Of a DNA stretch of 64,000 nt, positions 7,082-16,216 are shown one piece after another. Source of the DNA: WGOA01 sp964429745 (GTDB lineage Bacteria; Bacteroidota; Bacteroidia; Chitinophagales; BACL12). The notes under the pieces were generated by a model. That model was not told the origin of the DNA and made no database searches. It worked only from the letters and a program-made list of their open reading frames with translations. The DNA is taken from positions 1 through 64,000 of the forward strand of contig CAYSDI010000004.1 in the NCBI GenBank assembly GCA_964429745.1, read 5' to 3'. How positions within the stretch are numbered: position 1 is the first letter of the stretch; the number at the start of each line of letters is the position of its first letter. The position numbers and the translations under genes are program-made.

Positions 7082-10000
7082 ATGGTATTGTCTTTTTCTT
7101 TTAAAAGAGCGGGACGAGTTTCTGCGGCAATCCTCTCTTGCTTCTTGTTTTCAGCATTGATGTTCCAGCCTGCCTCTGGTGCGTTCGCTCAGGCCGGGCA
7201 ATGCCTGACAGGCGGCTGCACGTTTGGAGGATCGCAGTTTCCCGGAGGTGTCTTTTCCACAACCTCCTCTTCCTGGACTACTATTGCTACTAATATTTGG
7301 GCAGGAGAATGGCAGGAGTACAGTGTCTTAGCGGGTAATACGTACGAATGGTCGCTGTGCGCCGCTGACGGAGGAAATGCCTCTTACGACGCGCAACTGA
7401 CGCTCTACAACACCAGCGGAACACCGCTCTGTTACAGTGATGACTTACTTGGAGCTTGCGGAGATGATTCCAAAATTCAATGGACAGCCACCTTTACCGG
7501 CAATGTCCGGACGCGGGTCAATCAGTATAATTGCGCTGTCAATACAACAAGCACCACGCTGGTATGGCGCATGTTCAATTGCCAGACAGCCATCAACATC
7601 CCTTCCCTTCCTGTGGTTGGTCAGGCGCTGTCTTGTGCTTCGGCAAATTTTTTGAACGAGCAGTCTGTTCCGGCTGTTTGTGGGGCTGCGGGCAATGCGT
7701 ACAAAGGAGGCAATGAAGCCCTCTACACCTTTTCGCCATCCACCTCAGGCGCTTACACCATCAGCATTTCCGGACAAACCTGGACTTCTATTTTTCTCTA
7801 CAGCGGCAGTTGCCCGGCCAGTGGCGGAACATGCATTGGCTCCGTAGGTAATGACTTAACGGCTAAATCCGTTGTGGCAACGCTTACTGCCGGAACCACC
7901 TATTACCTCTGGTTTGATACTTGGCCAACGCCAAACAGTCCATGCCCTGGCACGTTTTCGATAACCCCAAATGGACCCGCTAACGATGTATGCACCAGCG
8001 CGACACCGGTTTCGGCAGGTTCCTTTTCTGCCACCACTGTTTCTGCTGCGGGCACAGACCTGAGTTCCTGTGGCTTTTCGGACACGGAAGATGTCTGGTT
8101 CACCACCACAAACAGCACGTTAGTTCCAAGACGCCTCACGGTTTCTACGGGCAGTTCCTCGTTCGATCCTGTTTTAGCTGTTTATTCCGGCACTTGTGCG
8201 GGACTAACCGAGTTGGGTTGCGACGATGATGGCGGACCCGGCACCGAGTCGCTGGTGGTTGTGGACTGCATCCAGCCCGGCCAAACCGTGTACATCCGAC
8301 TCTCCGGATACAATGGTGGAGAGGGCACTACCACGTTGACCTTGAGTTCTACCCCCGATCCGGTAGCCCCGACCTTGACCTGCCCAGCCAACATTACCGT
8401 GAATGCTGAGGCAGGCTATTGCGAAGCGTATGTCAACTACCTTCCCCCGTGGGCTGACAGCTCTGGTGCGGGCAACTACACCGGAGGCGGAGTCCTGTAC
8501 GATCCTATTCCCGGCACAGGCACCTCGGTTACTTTGTCTGACGATCAGGTCAGCGGAGCCATTCCGATTGGATTCTCCTTCAATTTTTACGGCAGCGCGT
8601 ACACCAACGCGTACATTAGCTCCAACGGCTTTCTCTCGTTTGACGCGTCAGCTCCCAACGGTTGTTGCTCCGGACAGGTCATCCCCGATGCCACCGCTCC
8701 TAACAACCTGATCGCCTTTGCCTGGGAAGATCTTAATCCATCGCTGGGCGGCACTATCCGGTATTTCACCACGGGTTCTGCACCCAATCGCATTTTCGTC
8801 GTCAATTTCAATGCCATACAACACCATCCGGGAGGCAATCCTGTCACTGCGCAAGTTCAACTGCAGGAGGGGCTTGGTGTCATTGAAATTCACACGATGA
8901 ATATGCCTTCCGATGGCGGAAACCATACCATGGGCATTGAGAATGCCACGGGTTTTGCTGCAACTTATGTTACCGGAAGACTCGCTTCCAATTGGTCCAC
9001 CGGCAATGAAGGCATCCAGTTCATTCCCCCGAACAACACAGCAGACAATTGTGGGCTGGCCTACACCGTGCAAACGGCAGGCAACGGGTTCAGCGAGTAT
9101 TTTGATGTGGGCACCACCACCGAAACTTACCGCATCACCGACCTTGCCGGAAACGTGCAGACCTGCAGTTTCACCGTAACGGTAGTAGATAATCAGGCTC
9201 CGTTTGTCAACCTTTGTCCACCGAATATTACCGTCGTTTCTGATGAACCGGATTGCGGGGGAAGGATAGTTAATTATACGCAACAGTTCGGCGACAATTG
9301 CCACGGTTATGTTTCAGGCAGTTTGGTGACGGGTCTTGCTTCAGGGGCGTTGTTCCCCATAGGAACTACTCCGGTCTCCTGGACGTTTGACGATGGCAAT
9401 GGAAACCCGCCAGCCACCTGCTCCTTCAATGTTACCGTAACAGAACCTACGGTGCTTTCTTCTGAACTCAATCTGACCAACGGTTGCGCAAGCTGCTCGG
9501 TCAGCGACGGCCAGACGCGCACATTCTATGACCAGAACGGCGATTACCTTATGACCGTTCAAGACGATTTGGCACTTCCGTCGGCGCTGGGAGCCACAAC
9601 CGTTTGCAACCTCGCCGCTGCAGCACCCACCGCTGACGACGAATTGGGCGATCCCGTACCGGTGCTCGCGCGTTTCTGGAGAGTAACCCCCACTGTTAAC
9701 GGGCCCGCAGACCTCACCGTTCACTTCACAACATCCGAGTACGACGCGATGCGCACGCATCCGTCCGCCACTGGAATTTATGCCATAACCGGGCTGGGTG
9801 ACGTGTGTTTTACCCGTTATGCCAACGGAACTCCACCGGGTTTTGCCTCTCCTGGAGGTCTGGCGGTTCCCGTGCAAAGCATCATCAACAACGGAGACGG
9901 TACCATTTCGGCAGTGCTGGACATGGCCGGCTTCAGCGACATTTACTGCCATGCCTGCAGCCCTTTTGGAGGTCCGCTGCCGGTAACGCTATTGTCGTTT

Positions 10001-10537
10001 ACGGGCCAAAAAGAAGGCAGTGTTAATCTTTTGCGCTGGGTAACGGCCACCGAATCAGGCGTATCGCACTTTGAATTGGCGCGCGCGTCAGAGGATGGAG
10101 CGTTCAGCACCATCACGCAGGTTCCCGCTGCCGGGGTCAGCACCGAAAACCTGGCTTACGCTTTTGAAGACCGCGATTTCCCGGTTGGAGGACAGTTTTA
10201 CCGCCTTCGCACCGTGGAACTGGACGGCAGTGACGCGCTCAGCCAGATTGTTTTCCTGGATGAAAAGGCAGGTGAGACCTTTGAATGGGCTGTCTTTCCA
10301 AACCCGGCGGTTGATCAGGCGATGGTCACCGTAACGCTTTCCAAGAAAGCCGCCTTGCGAATAAGGCTCGTGGATGCTATAGGTCAGGTGCGTTTTGACC
10401 AACAGATGATCGCGCAGCCCGGAGAAATCCAAATACCGATGAACCTCGCCAACCTGCCAGAAGGCTTTTACCAGGTTTATTGTACGGTCGAAGGGGGGAC
10501 GTCTTTTGCACTGCCGCTTTTTAAAGCCCAACCTTAA
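7082..10537 (+). CDS. Large secreted T9SS cargo protein with HYR-type domains
   Basis: About 1151 residues. The frame is open from an ATG at 7004, but starting at 7082 puts a normal signal peptide (basic FKRAGR, hydrophobic core, AFAQA) at the N-terminus, so I prefer 7082. The N-terminal half has repeated beta-sandwich segments with SGAYTISISG and AGTTYYLWFD. The central part has HYR (hyalin-repeat) sequences (PTLTCPANITVNAEAGYCE; PFVNLCPPNITVVSD), the first apparently split by a beta-rich insert with FSFNFYGSAYTNAYISSNG. The C-terminus (FPNPAVDQ to FYQVYCTVEGG) is a type A sorting domain for the type IX secretion system. It is likely a cell-surface or adhesive protein; no catalytic motif is seen. 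Confidence 0.85.
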   Translation: MVLSFSFKRAGRVSAAILSCFLFSALMFQPASGAFAQAGQCLTGGCTFGGSQFPGGVFSTTSSSWTTIATNIWAGEWQEYSVLAGNTYEWSLCAADGGNASYDAQLTLYNTSGTPLCYSDDLLGACGDDSKIQWTATFTGNVRTRVNQYNCAVNTTSTTLVWRMFNCQTAINIPSLPVVGQALSCASANFLNEQSVPAVCGAAGNAYKGGNEALYTFSPSTSGAYTISISGQTWTSIFLYSGSCPASGGTCIGSVGNDLTAKSVVATLTAGTTYYLWFDTWPTPNSPCPGTFSITPNGPANDVCTSATPVSAGSFSATTVSAAGTDLSSCGFSDTEDVWFTTTNSTLVPRRLTVSTGSSSFDPVLAVYSGTCAGLTELGCDDDGGPGTESLVVVDCIQPGQTVYIRLSGYNGGEGTTTLTLSSTPDPVAPTLTCPANITVNAEAGYCEAYVNYLPPWADSSGAGNYTGGGVLYDPIPGTGTSVTLSDDQVSGAIPIGFSFNFYGSAYTNAYISSNGFLSFDASAPNGCCSGQVIPDATAPNNLIAFAWEDLNPSLGGTIRYFTTGSAPNRIFVVNFNAIQHHPGGNPVTAQVQLQEGLGVIEIHTMNMPSDGGNHTMGIENATGFAATYVTGRLASNWSTGNEGIQFIPPNNTADNCGLAYTVQTAGNGFSEYFDVGTTTETYRITDLAGNVQTCSFTVTVVDNQAPFVNLCPPNITVVSDEPDCGGRIVNYTQQFGDNCHGYVSGSLVTGLASGALFPIGTTPVSWTFDDGNGNPPATCSFNVTVTEPTVLSSELNLTNGCASCSVSDGQTRTFYDQNGDYLMTVQDDLALPSALGATTVCNLAAAAPTADDELGDPVPVLARFWRVTPTVNGPADLTVHFTTSEYDAMRTHPSATGIYAITGLGDVCFTRYANGTPPGFASPGGLAVPVQSIINNGDGTISAVLDMAGFSDIYCHACSPFGGPLPVTLLSFTGQKEGSVNLLRWVTATESGVSHFELARASEDGAFSTITQVPAAGVSTENLAYAFEDRDFPVGGQFYRLRTVELDGSDALSQIVFLDEKAGETFEWAVFPNPAVDQAMVTVTLSKKAALRIRLVDAIGQVRFDQQMIAQPGEIQIPMNLANLPEGFYQVYCTVEGGTSFALPLFKAQP

Positions 10538-10552
10538 ACCCATTAATCAGGC

Positions 10553-10583
10553 TTGTTCCAAAGCTCCTCCGGGCGTATATTTG
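10553..10583 (+). promoter_or_regulatory. Bacteroidota-type promoter for 10623-11162
   Basis: TTG at 10553-10555 and TATATTTG at 10576-10583, separated by 20 bp, match the TTG / TAnnTTTG pattern used by the Bacteroidota primary sigma factor. It lies 40 bp before the ATG at 10623. Confidence 0.55.
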
Positions 10584-10622
10584 AGGTTATCCCGAACAGA
10601 ACCCTAAACGGATTTCACGAAC

Positions 10623-11162
10623 ATGAAACGATCCACCTTTGCGCTCAGCGCCCTCTTGTTGGCCATGACCAGTTCAGCATTTGCTCAGCAAAGCCAGATT
10701 ACAACAACCGAACCTAAGGCTTCTGGCCTAACCCAACAGGAGATAGGCTCAGAGAAAATTACCCTGGTCCGCGATGCCAACCTGCCAGTTGGCCAGGCCA
10801 ACACACCCACGCAGTCGCTTAGCCGACAGTATGCCACTCAGAGCCCCGATCAAGTAACTGGTCCAGACAATAACCCGCTGGATATCAACAAGATCCGCGT
10901 CATTACGCCAGCTCAATTCGCCACGCTGGCTCCAGATGCTCAGACGGCGATCAAGGCTGACCCGTACTACGTGATTTCCGATAAATCGCGTATGGAAGTA
11001 ATGGCTGAGTTCATTAAAACCAATGCCCAAGACGATTTGAGCCGCTCGCTGCACCAATCAGCACCAGCCGTGGCTGCCCCGTCGGAGTACGAAGGCATGC
11101 CCACACAGGCAGAGAAGGATTCACAGAAGGCTGCTGAAAACGCAGGCCAGGCAAAGCCCTGA
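10623..11162 (+). CDS. Secreted hypothetical protein
   Basis: A 179-residue protein with a clean signal peptide (MKRSTFALSALLLAMTSSAF, cleavage after AFA). The mature part is polar, rich in Gln, Thr, Ala and Pro, and looks largely unstructured, with a more ordered middle (NKIRVITPAQFATLAPDAQ through DPYYVISD). No known domain or sorting tail is recognised. It is a single gene with its own promoter and probably periplasmic. The function is unknown. Confidence 0.65.
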   Translation: MKRSTFALSALLLAMTSSAFAQQSQITTTEPKASGLTQQEIGSEKITLVRDANLPVGQANTPTQSLSRQYATQSPDQVTGPDNNPLDINKIRVITPAQFATLAPDAQTAIKADPYYVISDKSRMEVMAEFIKTNAQDDLSRSLHQSAPAVAAPSEYEGMPTQAEKDSQKAAENAGQAKP

Positions 11163-11368
11163 CCAAAGCGATTTCGCAATTTTACCGAAGGTGTTTTTGA
11201 AACCTCCTCTCTACGGTTCTTTGTTTAACGGCAGAGCCAAAGCTTGCATAATCTAATCTTTAACACCGGAGTACTCTCCTTTAAAGGAGAAAGATGGGTC
11301 TTACAGGAGAAATGGAATTGTTAGATGAATAGATAATTATATAATTTGGTTATAAGTAAGCATAAATC

Positions 11369-11662
11369 ATGAAAAATTTACTAAGAAAAGGTGTTCCAGT
11401 TATTGTGTCAATTGGTTTACTTGCATCTTGTGGCGATATGAGTAAAAAAGTCGAAGAAAAGATTAATGAGTTAAGCAATAAAACAGACGAGTTAGACTCG
11501 CTTGTCAACAAAGAGCTTGACAAGGTAATTGCTCTTGATTCATTAATAAATATGGAAGGTGAAAAAGTAAAAAAACTTGATTCGCTAATTAATAAGTCAT
11601 CTTCTAAGATTGATTCGATTGCAAATGAAAAAATTAATTCATTGAAAAAGATCAATAATTAA
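11369..11662 (+). CDS. Small coiled-coil lipoprotein
   Basis: A 97-residue lipoprotein (lipobox LLASC, Cys about residue 22). The mature part is one long predicted coiled coil built of degenerate repeats around LDSLINK. It recalls Lpp-like or small periplasmic spacer proteins, but I can name no family. It is AT-rich like the following gene, from which it is separated by 15 bp, so the two are probably co-transcribed. Confidence 0.6.
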   Translation: MKNLLRKGVPVIVSIGLLASCGDMSKKVEEKINELSNKTDELDSLVNKELDKVIALDSLINMEGEKVKKLDSLINKSSSKIDSIANEKINSLKKINN

Positions 11663-11677
11663 CTAAAGGAATTAAAA

Positions 11678-11926
11678 GTGAAATGTCCAAATTGTAGCGT
11701 AAACCTGGTAATGGCTGACCGCAGTGGCATAGAAATTGATTATTGTCCAGAATGCCGTGGTGTTTGGCTTGACCGTGGTGAACTTGATAAAATTATTGAA
11801 CGGTCTTCACAAAATGTTCAATACAACCAACCGGATAGTATCCGCGACCAACAAAATTATTCAAAGGATAGCTCCTATCATAATAAAAAGAAAAAGGGCT
11901 TATTGGGTGAATTATTTGATTTTTAA
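11678..11926 (+). CDS. TFIIB-type zinc-ribbon protein
   Basis: An 82-residue protein beginning at a GTG. Residues 1-45 are a zinc ribbon of the zf-TFIIB family: CPNC near the start and CPEC about 20 residues later, followed by GVWLDRGEL, the family's hallmark. The C-terminal half is a polar linker ending in KKKKGLLGELFDF, as in relatives. These small proteins are presumed nucleic-acid or protein binding; the role is unknown. It follows the coiled-coil lipoprotein gene closely. Confidence 0.75.
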   Translation: MKCPNCSVNLVMADRSGIEIDYCPECRGVWLDRGELDKIIERSSQNVQYNQPDSIRDQQNYSKDSSYHNKKKKGLLGELFDF

Positions 11927-12308
11927 CAAAGGATAAAGCACGAAAGCCTAACAATGTACAAAGCTAAGGGCGGTGGAAGACCAACAAAAAATAAATAACA
12001 TTGTTTTAAATTATATTAAATTTAAAGTTTAGTCCTTGAAATCACGCCAATAAATAGATACTAACTGCTATTAATTGAGTATAGCGCAGAATTAGGTTCT
12101 TTTTAGAGCACTCTTTGTCTAATCACTCTTTGTCTAANNNNNNNNNNNNNNNNNNNNNNNNNNNNNNNNNNNNNNNNNNNNNNNNNNNNNNNNNNNNNNN
12201 NNNNNNNNNNNNNNNNNNNNNNNNNNNNNNNNNNNNNAGCACTCTTTGTCTAATCACTCTTTGTCTAATCACTCTTTGTCTAATCACTCTTTGTCTAATC
12301 ACTCTTTA
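11927..12308. repeat. AT-rich spacer and 15-bp tandem array with 100-N gap (12138-12237)
   Basis: 11927-12105 is AT-rich with no defensible gene (a 14-codon frame at 11955 is too short to call). From about 12109 to 12305 the 15-bp unit TCACTCTTTGTCTAA is repeated on both sides of a 100-N gap, at least four complete copies on the right. The last partial unit is the stop codon region of recN, whose minus-strand end TAAAGAGTGAT equals most of a unit. Confidence 0.85.
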
Positions 12309-13964
12309 GGTGATCGACAGCAACTCCCGGGCATTAGCCTTTGCTGCTTCTGACAACACCTCCCCGCTGATCATGTGGGCAATGGCCTCTACACGCTCTT
12401 CGGCCACCAATTCTCTTAGCCGGGTATGCGTTTGCTTGCCCTTGGTTTCCTTGTAGACAAACAAGTGGCGCTTGCCGCAGGCCGCAATTTGGGGCAGGTG
12501 TGTAATGGCCACGATTTGGTGATTCCCGGCCATTTCTTCCATGATGACTCCGATCCGGCGGCCGGTTTCACCGCTGACGCCGGAGTCAATTTCATCGAAA
12601 ATGAGTGTGGGAAGGGCTTTTTTGGCCGCCACAAGTGATTTGATGCTCAGCATCAGGCGGGACAATTCGCCTCCGGAGGCCACCTGGCGCAAGTCTTCCA
12701 ATCGGCTGCCTTTGTTGGACGCGAACAGGAACTGCACTTGGTCCTGACCAGATGGGCCAGGTTCCGGCAAGGTTTTGAGTTCTACGGAAAGTCGCGCATC
12801 GGGCATGCCCACTTCGCCCAATAACTTGCTGACGGATTTCTCCAAACCGGGGCTGGTTTTTTGACGACGTGTGCTGAGCTCGCCGGCCAGCGTGCTTACT
12901 TTCTGGCCTGCCAGGCGCAGCGATTCAGCCATTTGTTCCAGGGCATCACCTTCGCGATCCTGATCCAGCAGCCTGTTGTCCAGTTGGTCCCGCAGGGCAA
13001 CCAGATCGGCGGCTTTGGGCAGTCGGTGTTTGTGAAGCAGCCGGTTGACTTCGTCCAGACGCTCTTCTAGCCCCGCGATTTTGCCGGGATCCCAGGCGGT
13101 GCTCTGTCCGGCCTGCTCCAATTCTGCGGCAAGGTCAGCCCCTTCGATGCGAAGGCTTTCCAGGCGATCCATAAGCGGTTGCAGGTCTTCGCGCCAGCGC
13201 AACAAGGGTCGCAAGGCATTGCTGGCCTGGCGGAGGCCGGCTAAAACAGCACCCTGGTCGCCTTGCAGGCACTCGGTGGCTTCGGCCAGGCCGCGTTTGG
13301 TTTCTTCTGCGTGTTGCAAGGCACTCAACTCCGCTTCCAATGCGCTCTCGTCCAGTCCGTCAAGGCGCGCTGCGGCCAGCTCATCAAACTGGAATTGCAG
13401 GTAATCGCGTTCGGCCAGCGCGCGGTCGCGCTCCGCGCAGCGGGTGGCGTAAGTGCTGCGCAGCGTTTGCCACTGGCTGTACGCTGCTGCGTAGGTTTTG
13501 AGTTTTTCGTCATTTCCGGCCAGGCTATCCAACACACTGGTCTGAAAACGCGAGCTGTTCAGGTCAAGCGTTTCATGCTGGGAATGGATGTTGATCAGGC
13601 GGGCGGCCAGGGCATCCAACACCCCTAAATTAACCGGCGTGTCGTTGATGAACGCCCGGCTTTTGCCGCTGGCGTTGATTTCGCGCCGAATCACCGTTTC
13701 GGCCTCGTGATCCAAGTCATTTTCGGCAAAAAAGGCCTGGAGATCGTAGGCGCTGATGTCAAAGCGGGCCTCGACCACGCACTTTTTCGTCAGGTCAAAC
13801 AAGACCCGCGTATCTGCTCGTTTGCCGAGCACAAGCCCCAGCGCCCCCAAAAGAATCGATTTTCCGGCTCCGGTCTCGCCCGTGATGACGGTCAGACCCG
13901 GTCCGAAGGCCACATCCAGGTCCTGGATGATGGCGTAGTTGTGGATGAGCAGTTGGCGAAGCAT
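12306..13964 (-). CDS. recN: DNA repair protein RecN
   Basis: A 552-residue SMC-like ATPase for double-strand break repair. Walker A GETGAGKS is at about residues 30-37, a long coiled-coil arm occupies the middle (with AAARLDGLDESALEAELS), the ABC signature LSRLMLSIKS is near residue 440 and Walker B IFDEIDSGVSGETG follows. Length and order are those of RecN. It is the last gene of the minus-strand block bamD-rpoZ-coaBC-porD-recN, the usual Bacteroidota order. Its stop codon is overlapped by a 15-bp tandem array. Confidence 0.97.
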   Translation of the reverse strand: MLRQLLIHNYAIIQDLDVAFGPGLTVITGETGAGKSILLGALGLVLGKRADTRVLFDLTKKCVVEARFDISAYDLQAFFAENDLDHEAETVIRREINASGKSRAFINDTPVNLGVLDALAARLINIHSQHETLDLNSSRFQTSVLDSLAGNDEKLKTYAAAYSQWQTLRSTYATRCAERDRALAERDYLQFQFDELAAARLDGLDESALEAELSALQHAEETKRGLAEATECLQGDQGAVLAGLRQASNALRPLLRWREDLQPLMDRLESLRIEGADLAAELEQAGQSTAWDPGKIAGLEERLDEVNRLLHKHRLPKAADLVALRDQLDNRLLDQDREGDALEQMAESLRLAGQKVSTLAGELSTRRQKTSPGLEKSVSKLLGEVGMPDARLSVELKTLPEPGPSGQDQVQFLFASNKGSRLEDLRQVASGGELSRLMLSIKSLVAAKKALPTLIFDEIDSGVSGETGRRIGVIMEEMAGNHQIVAITHLPQIAACGKRHLFVYKETKGKQTHTRLRELVAEERVEAIAHMISGEVLSEAAKANARELLSIT

Positions 13965-13978
13965 AGACTCCTGGATCC

Positions 13979-13986
13979 CAAATATA
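13979..13986 (-). promoter_or_regulatory. Candidate -7 box upstream of recN
   Basis: TATATTTG on the minus strand (TAnnTTTG) lies 15-22 bp before the recN ATG, in the short porD-recN spacer. No clear TTG -33 element is seen at the right distance, so this may be a weak internal promoter. Confidence 0.35.
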
Positions 13987-14023
13987 CAGGAAGCAGAAGC
14001 AGAGAGAAGGGGCCTTGCACCGC

Positions 14024-14941
14024 TTAGCGGCCGCCCGTTAATATCTTTCTGTATTCGTTCGCGTTTTGCGCATCCATGCGGTTGAGCATGGCGATGGCTT
14101 GCGCCTGTTCTTTGCTGGGCGCATCGGTGTAAATGCCGATTATTTCGTCCGATTTGGCGTTGAAAAACACCTGAATTGCCATAGAGTTGGGGTTGCTGGT
14201 ATTGACCCCGTTGAGCAGCGTCAGGCTCTGCGTAATGGTGGTGACGGGCCCGAGGGCGTCTTCGTGAAACAGATCCAGGCCAAGCCGGTGATACTTGTAA
14301 AAAGCTTCGCGGTAAGCGGCAAAGCGCGGGTTCATCAGGTTATCTGTCAGCCAAAAACGGTTTCGGATGCCATCGTATGGTTTCCAACCTTTTTCTACGG
14401 AATTCTGGCTGTTGTTGACAATCTTTTGCGCCTTTTGCAGGTGGGCGGTACCTCCATTAAGCGCGTAGGAATCGTAGTCCATACCGATGATGATGTAGGC
14501 ATAATACGCCAGCATCGAGGTCAGGTTACTGAGCACGATGTTCTCGTTGAATTCCAGCGGCTGGTATTCCACATAGCTGAATTCCCAGTCTTTGTCCACC
14601 CAGTTGAAGACCACCGTCTGATAGTCGGAGTTGTAGACGGGGCGGCTGGATTGAATGGCCACCTGAGCGCGAAAACGATCCACATCCAATTCGTCAGTGA
14701 TGGTGATGTTGATGTCGCAGCGGATCTTTTCCTCCATTTTGAACTTGTCGCCGGTCCAGGTGCGGTTGTTCATGAACTCGTAGATGGACGTCTCCAGGCT
14801 TTTAAACACCTTGGGGTCCACCACGCGGAGCTGGGGTGCGGTGACGATGACCCCGCATTGCAACTCCTGCGCGTGCAAGGCAGGGCGCAGGGCAGGAGCA
14901 AGCCCCAGCAAGAGCAACAGAAAAAGGAATCGGTAGTTCAT
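14024..14941 (-). CDS. porD: DUF4835 / PorD-like type IX secretion protein
   Basis: A 305-residue exported protein with signal peptide (cleavage near LHAQE). The sequence ELQCGVIVTAPQLRVVDPKVF followed by LETSIYEFMNNRTWTGD is diagnostic of the DUF4835 family, named PorD for its link with the type IX secretion apparatus. The family occurs in Bacteroidota between coaBC and recN, exactly as here. It is probably periplasmic or outer-membrane associated. The family call is strong; the mechanistic role is inferred from literature naming. Confidence 0.85.
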   Translation of the reverse strand: MNYRFLFLLLLLGLAPALRPALHAQELQCGVIVTAPQLRVVDPKVFKSLETSIYEFMNNRTWTGDKFKMEEKIRCDINITITDELDVDRFRAQVAIQSSRPVYNSDYQTVVFNWVDKDWEFSYVEYQPLEFNENIVLSNLTSMLAYYAYIIIGMDYDSYALNGGTAHLQKAQKIVNNSQNSVEKGWKPYDGIRNRFWLTDNLMNPRFAAYREAFYKYHRLGLDLFHEDALGPVTTITQSLTLLNGVNTSNPNSMAIQVFFNAKSDEIIGIYTDAPSKEQAQAIAMLNRMDAQNANEYRKILTGGR

Positions 14942-14959
14942 GGCAGAAAATAGGGTCGG

Positions 14960-16201
14960 TCAGGGCAGCAGATCCACAATGCGCTGCGCAATGATGCGAG
15001 CGGCTTCCGTCTTGCTCATTAACGGAAAATTATCGATTCTATTTCGATTCTCAATCAGGGTAATTCGATTAGTATCTACTCCAAAGCCCGCCCCGGCGTC
15101 GTTGAGCGAATTGAGCACGATCAAATCGAGGTTTTTGCGCTCCAGCTTGGAAAGCGCGTTTTCCACCTCGTTTTCGGTTTCCAGCGCAAAGCCCACCACT
15201 AGTTGGCCCGGCTTTTTGCGTTTGCCCATTTCGGCCAGAATATCCGGGGTCTTGACCAGCGTAACGGTCATCCGGTCGCTGTCAGCTTCTTTTTTCTTTA
15301 TTTTTTGGGTCGAAGGGCTTTCGGGCCGGTAATCGGCAACAGCGGCCGCAGCCACAAAGATGTCGCTGTCTGCGAAGTGCTCGGAGCAGGCTTCGTACAT
15401 GGCGCCTGCACTGGTTACGGCCAGTTCGCGCACCTGTGGGGAACGGCTGTTCACGTTGGTGGGGCCCTTGACTAGCACCACGGAGGCGCCCAGTTCGGCA
15501 AGGGCTTCTGCCAACGCAATGCCCATTTTTCCGCTGCTGTGGTTGCCGATGAACCTCACCGGATCCAGGGCTTCGTAGGTAGGGCCGGCCGTGATCAGAG
15601 CTTTTTTGCCACTCAGGGGAAGGGCCACACGGCTGTCGTGCGACGCCACCGGAACCCCTTGGCCCGAAAACCATTGCGCGATAACTTCTGCGATTTGCTC
15701 CGGTTCCGGAAGCCTTCCCGGACCGCTTAAGCCGCTGGCGAGCTCGCCGGCCTCGGGCGGCAAAACCCGAACACCATCCTGGCGCAGGGTTTCCAAATTG
15801 CGCTGGGTGGCGGGGTGTTGCCACATGTCCAGATCCATAGCAGGAGCCACCCAAACCGGGCATCGGGCGCTCAGGTAGGTGGTCAACAGCAGGCTGTCCG
15901 CGGACCCGGAGGCCATTTTAGCCAGCGTATTGGCCGTTGCGGGCGCAATGAGCATCAGGTCTGCCCACAGGCCGAGTTCCACGTGGTTGTGCCAGGTGCC
16001 ATCCACCGGGTTATAAAGGCGGCTGAGCACCGGATTTTTGGACAGCGTGGCCAGGGTAAGCGGAGTGATGAAGGCCTGCGCCTCTTCGGTCATAATTACG
16101 CGGACCACAGCGCCTGCCTTGACGAGCAGACGGGTCAGGGTGGCCATTTTGTAAGCGGCTATGCCCCCGCTGATGCCCAGCAGAATCTGCTTGCTCTTCA
16201 T
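14960..16201 (-). CDS. coaBC: Bifunctional phosphopantothenoylcysteine decarboxylase / phosphopantothenate-cysteine ligase
   Basis: A 413-residue CoA-biosynthesis enzyme that joins cysteine to phosphopantothenate and decarboxylates the product. The N-terminal CoaC flavodomain has GGIAAYK, APATANTLAKMA and APAMDLDMW (the common PAMNxxMW motif with Asp in place of Asn). The CoaB part begins at KKALITAGPTYE and includes HSSGKMG. The linker contains WFSGQGVPVASHDS, where TTTTCGGGCCAAGGG (minus strand, 15656-15670) encodes FSGQG; the same 15-mer occurs in the alpha-galactosidase gene. It sits in the conserved block between rpoZ and porD. Confidence 0.95.
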   Translation of the reverse strand: MKSKQILLGISGGIAAYKMATLTRLLVKAGAVVRVIMTEEAQAFITPLTLATLSKNPVLSRLYNPVDGTWHNHVELGLWADLMLIAPATANTLAKMASGSADSLLLTTYLSARCPVWVAPAMDLDMWQHPATQRNLETLRQDGVRVLPPEAGELASGLSGPGRLPEPEQIAEVIAQWFSGQGVPVASHDSRVALPLSGKKALITAGPTYEALDPVRFIGNHSSGKMGIALAEALAELGASVVLVKGPTNVNSRSPQVRELAVTSAGAMYEACSEHFADSDIFVAAAAVADYRPESPSTQKIKKKEADSDRMTVTLVKTPDILAEMGKRKKPGQLVVGFALETENEVENALSKLERKNLDLIVLNSLNDAGAGFGVDTNRITLIENRNRIDNFPLMSKTEAARIIAQRIVDLLP

Positions 16202-16216
16202 CCGTTCGCTTAGGCT

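Noticed and set aside
11955..11999. 14-codon ORF (MYKAKGGGRPTKNK)
   Set aside because: Too short and no clear ribosome binding site or family.
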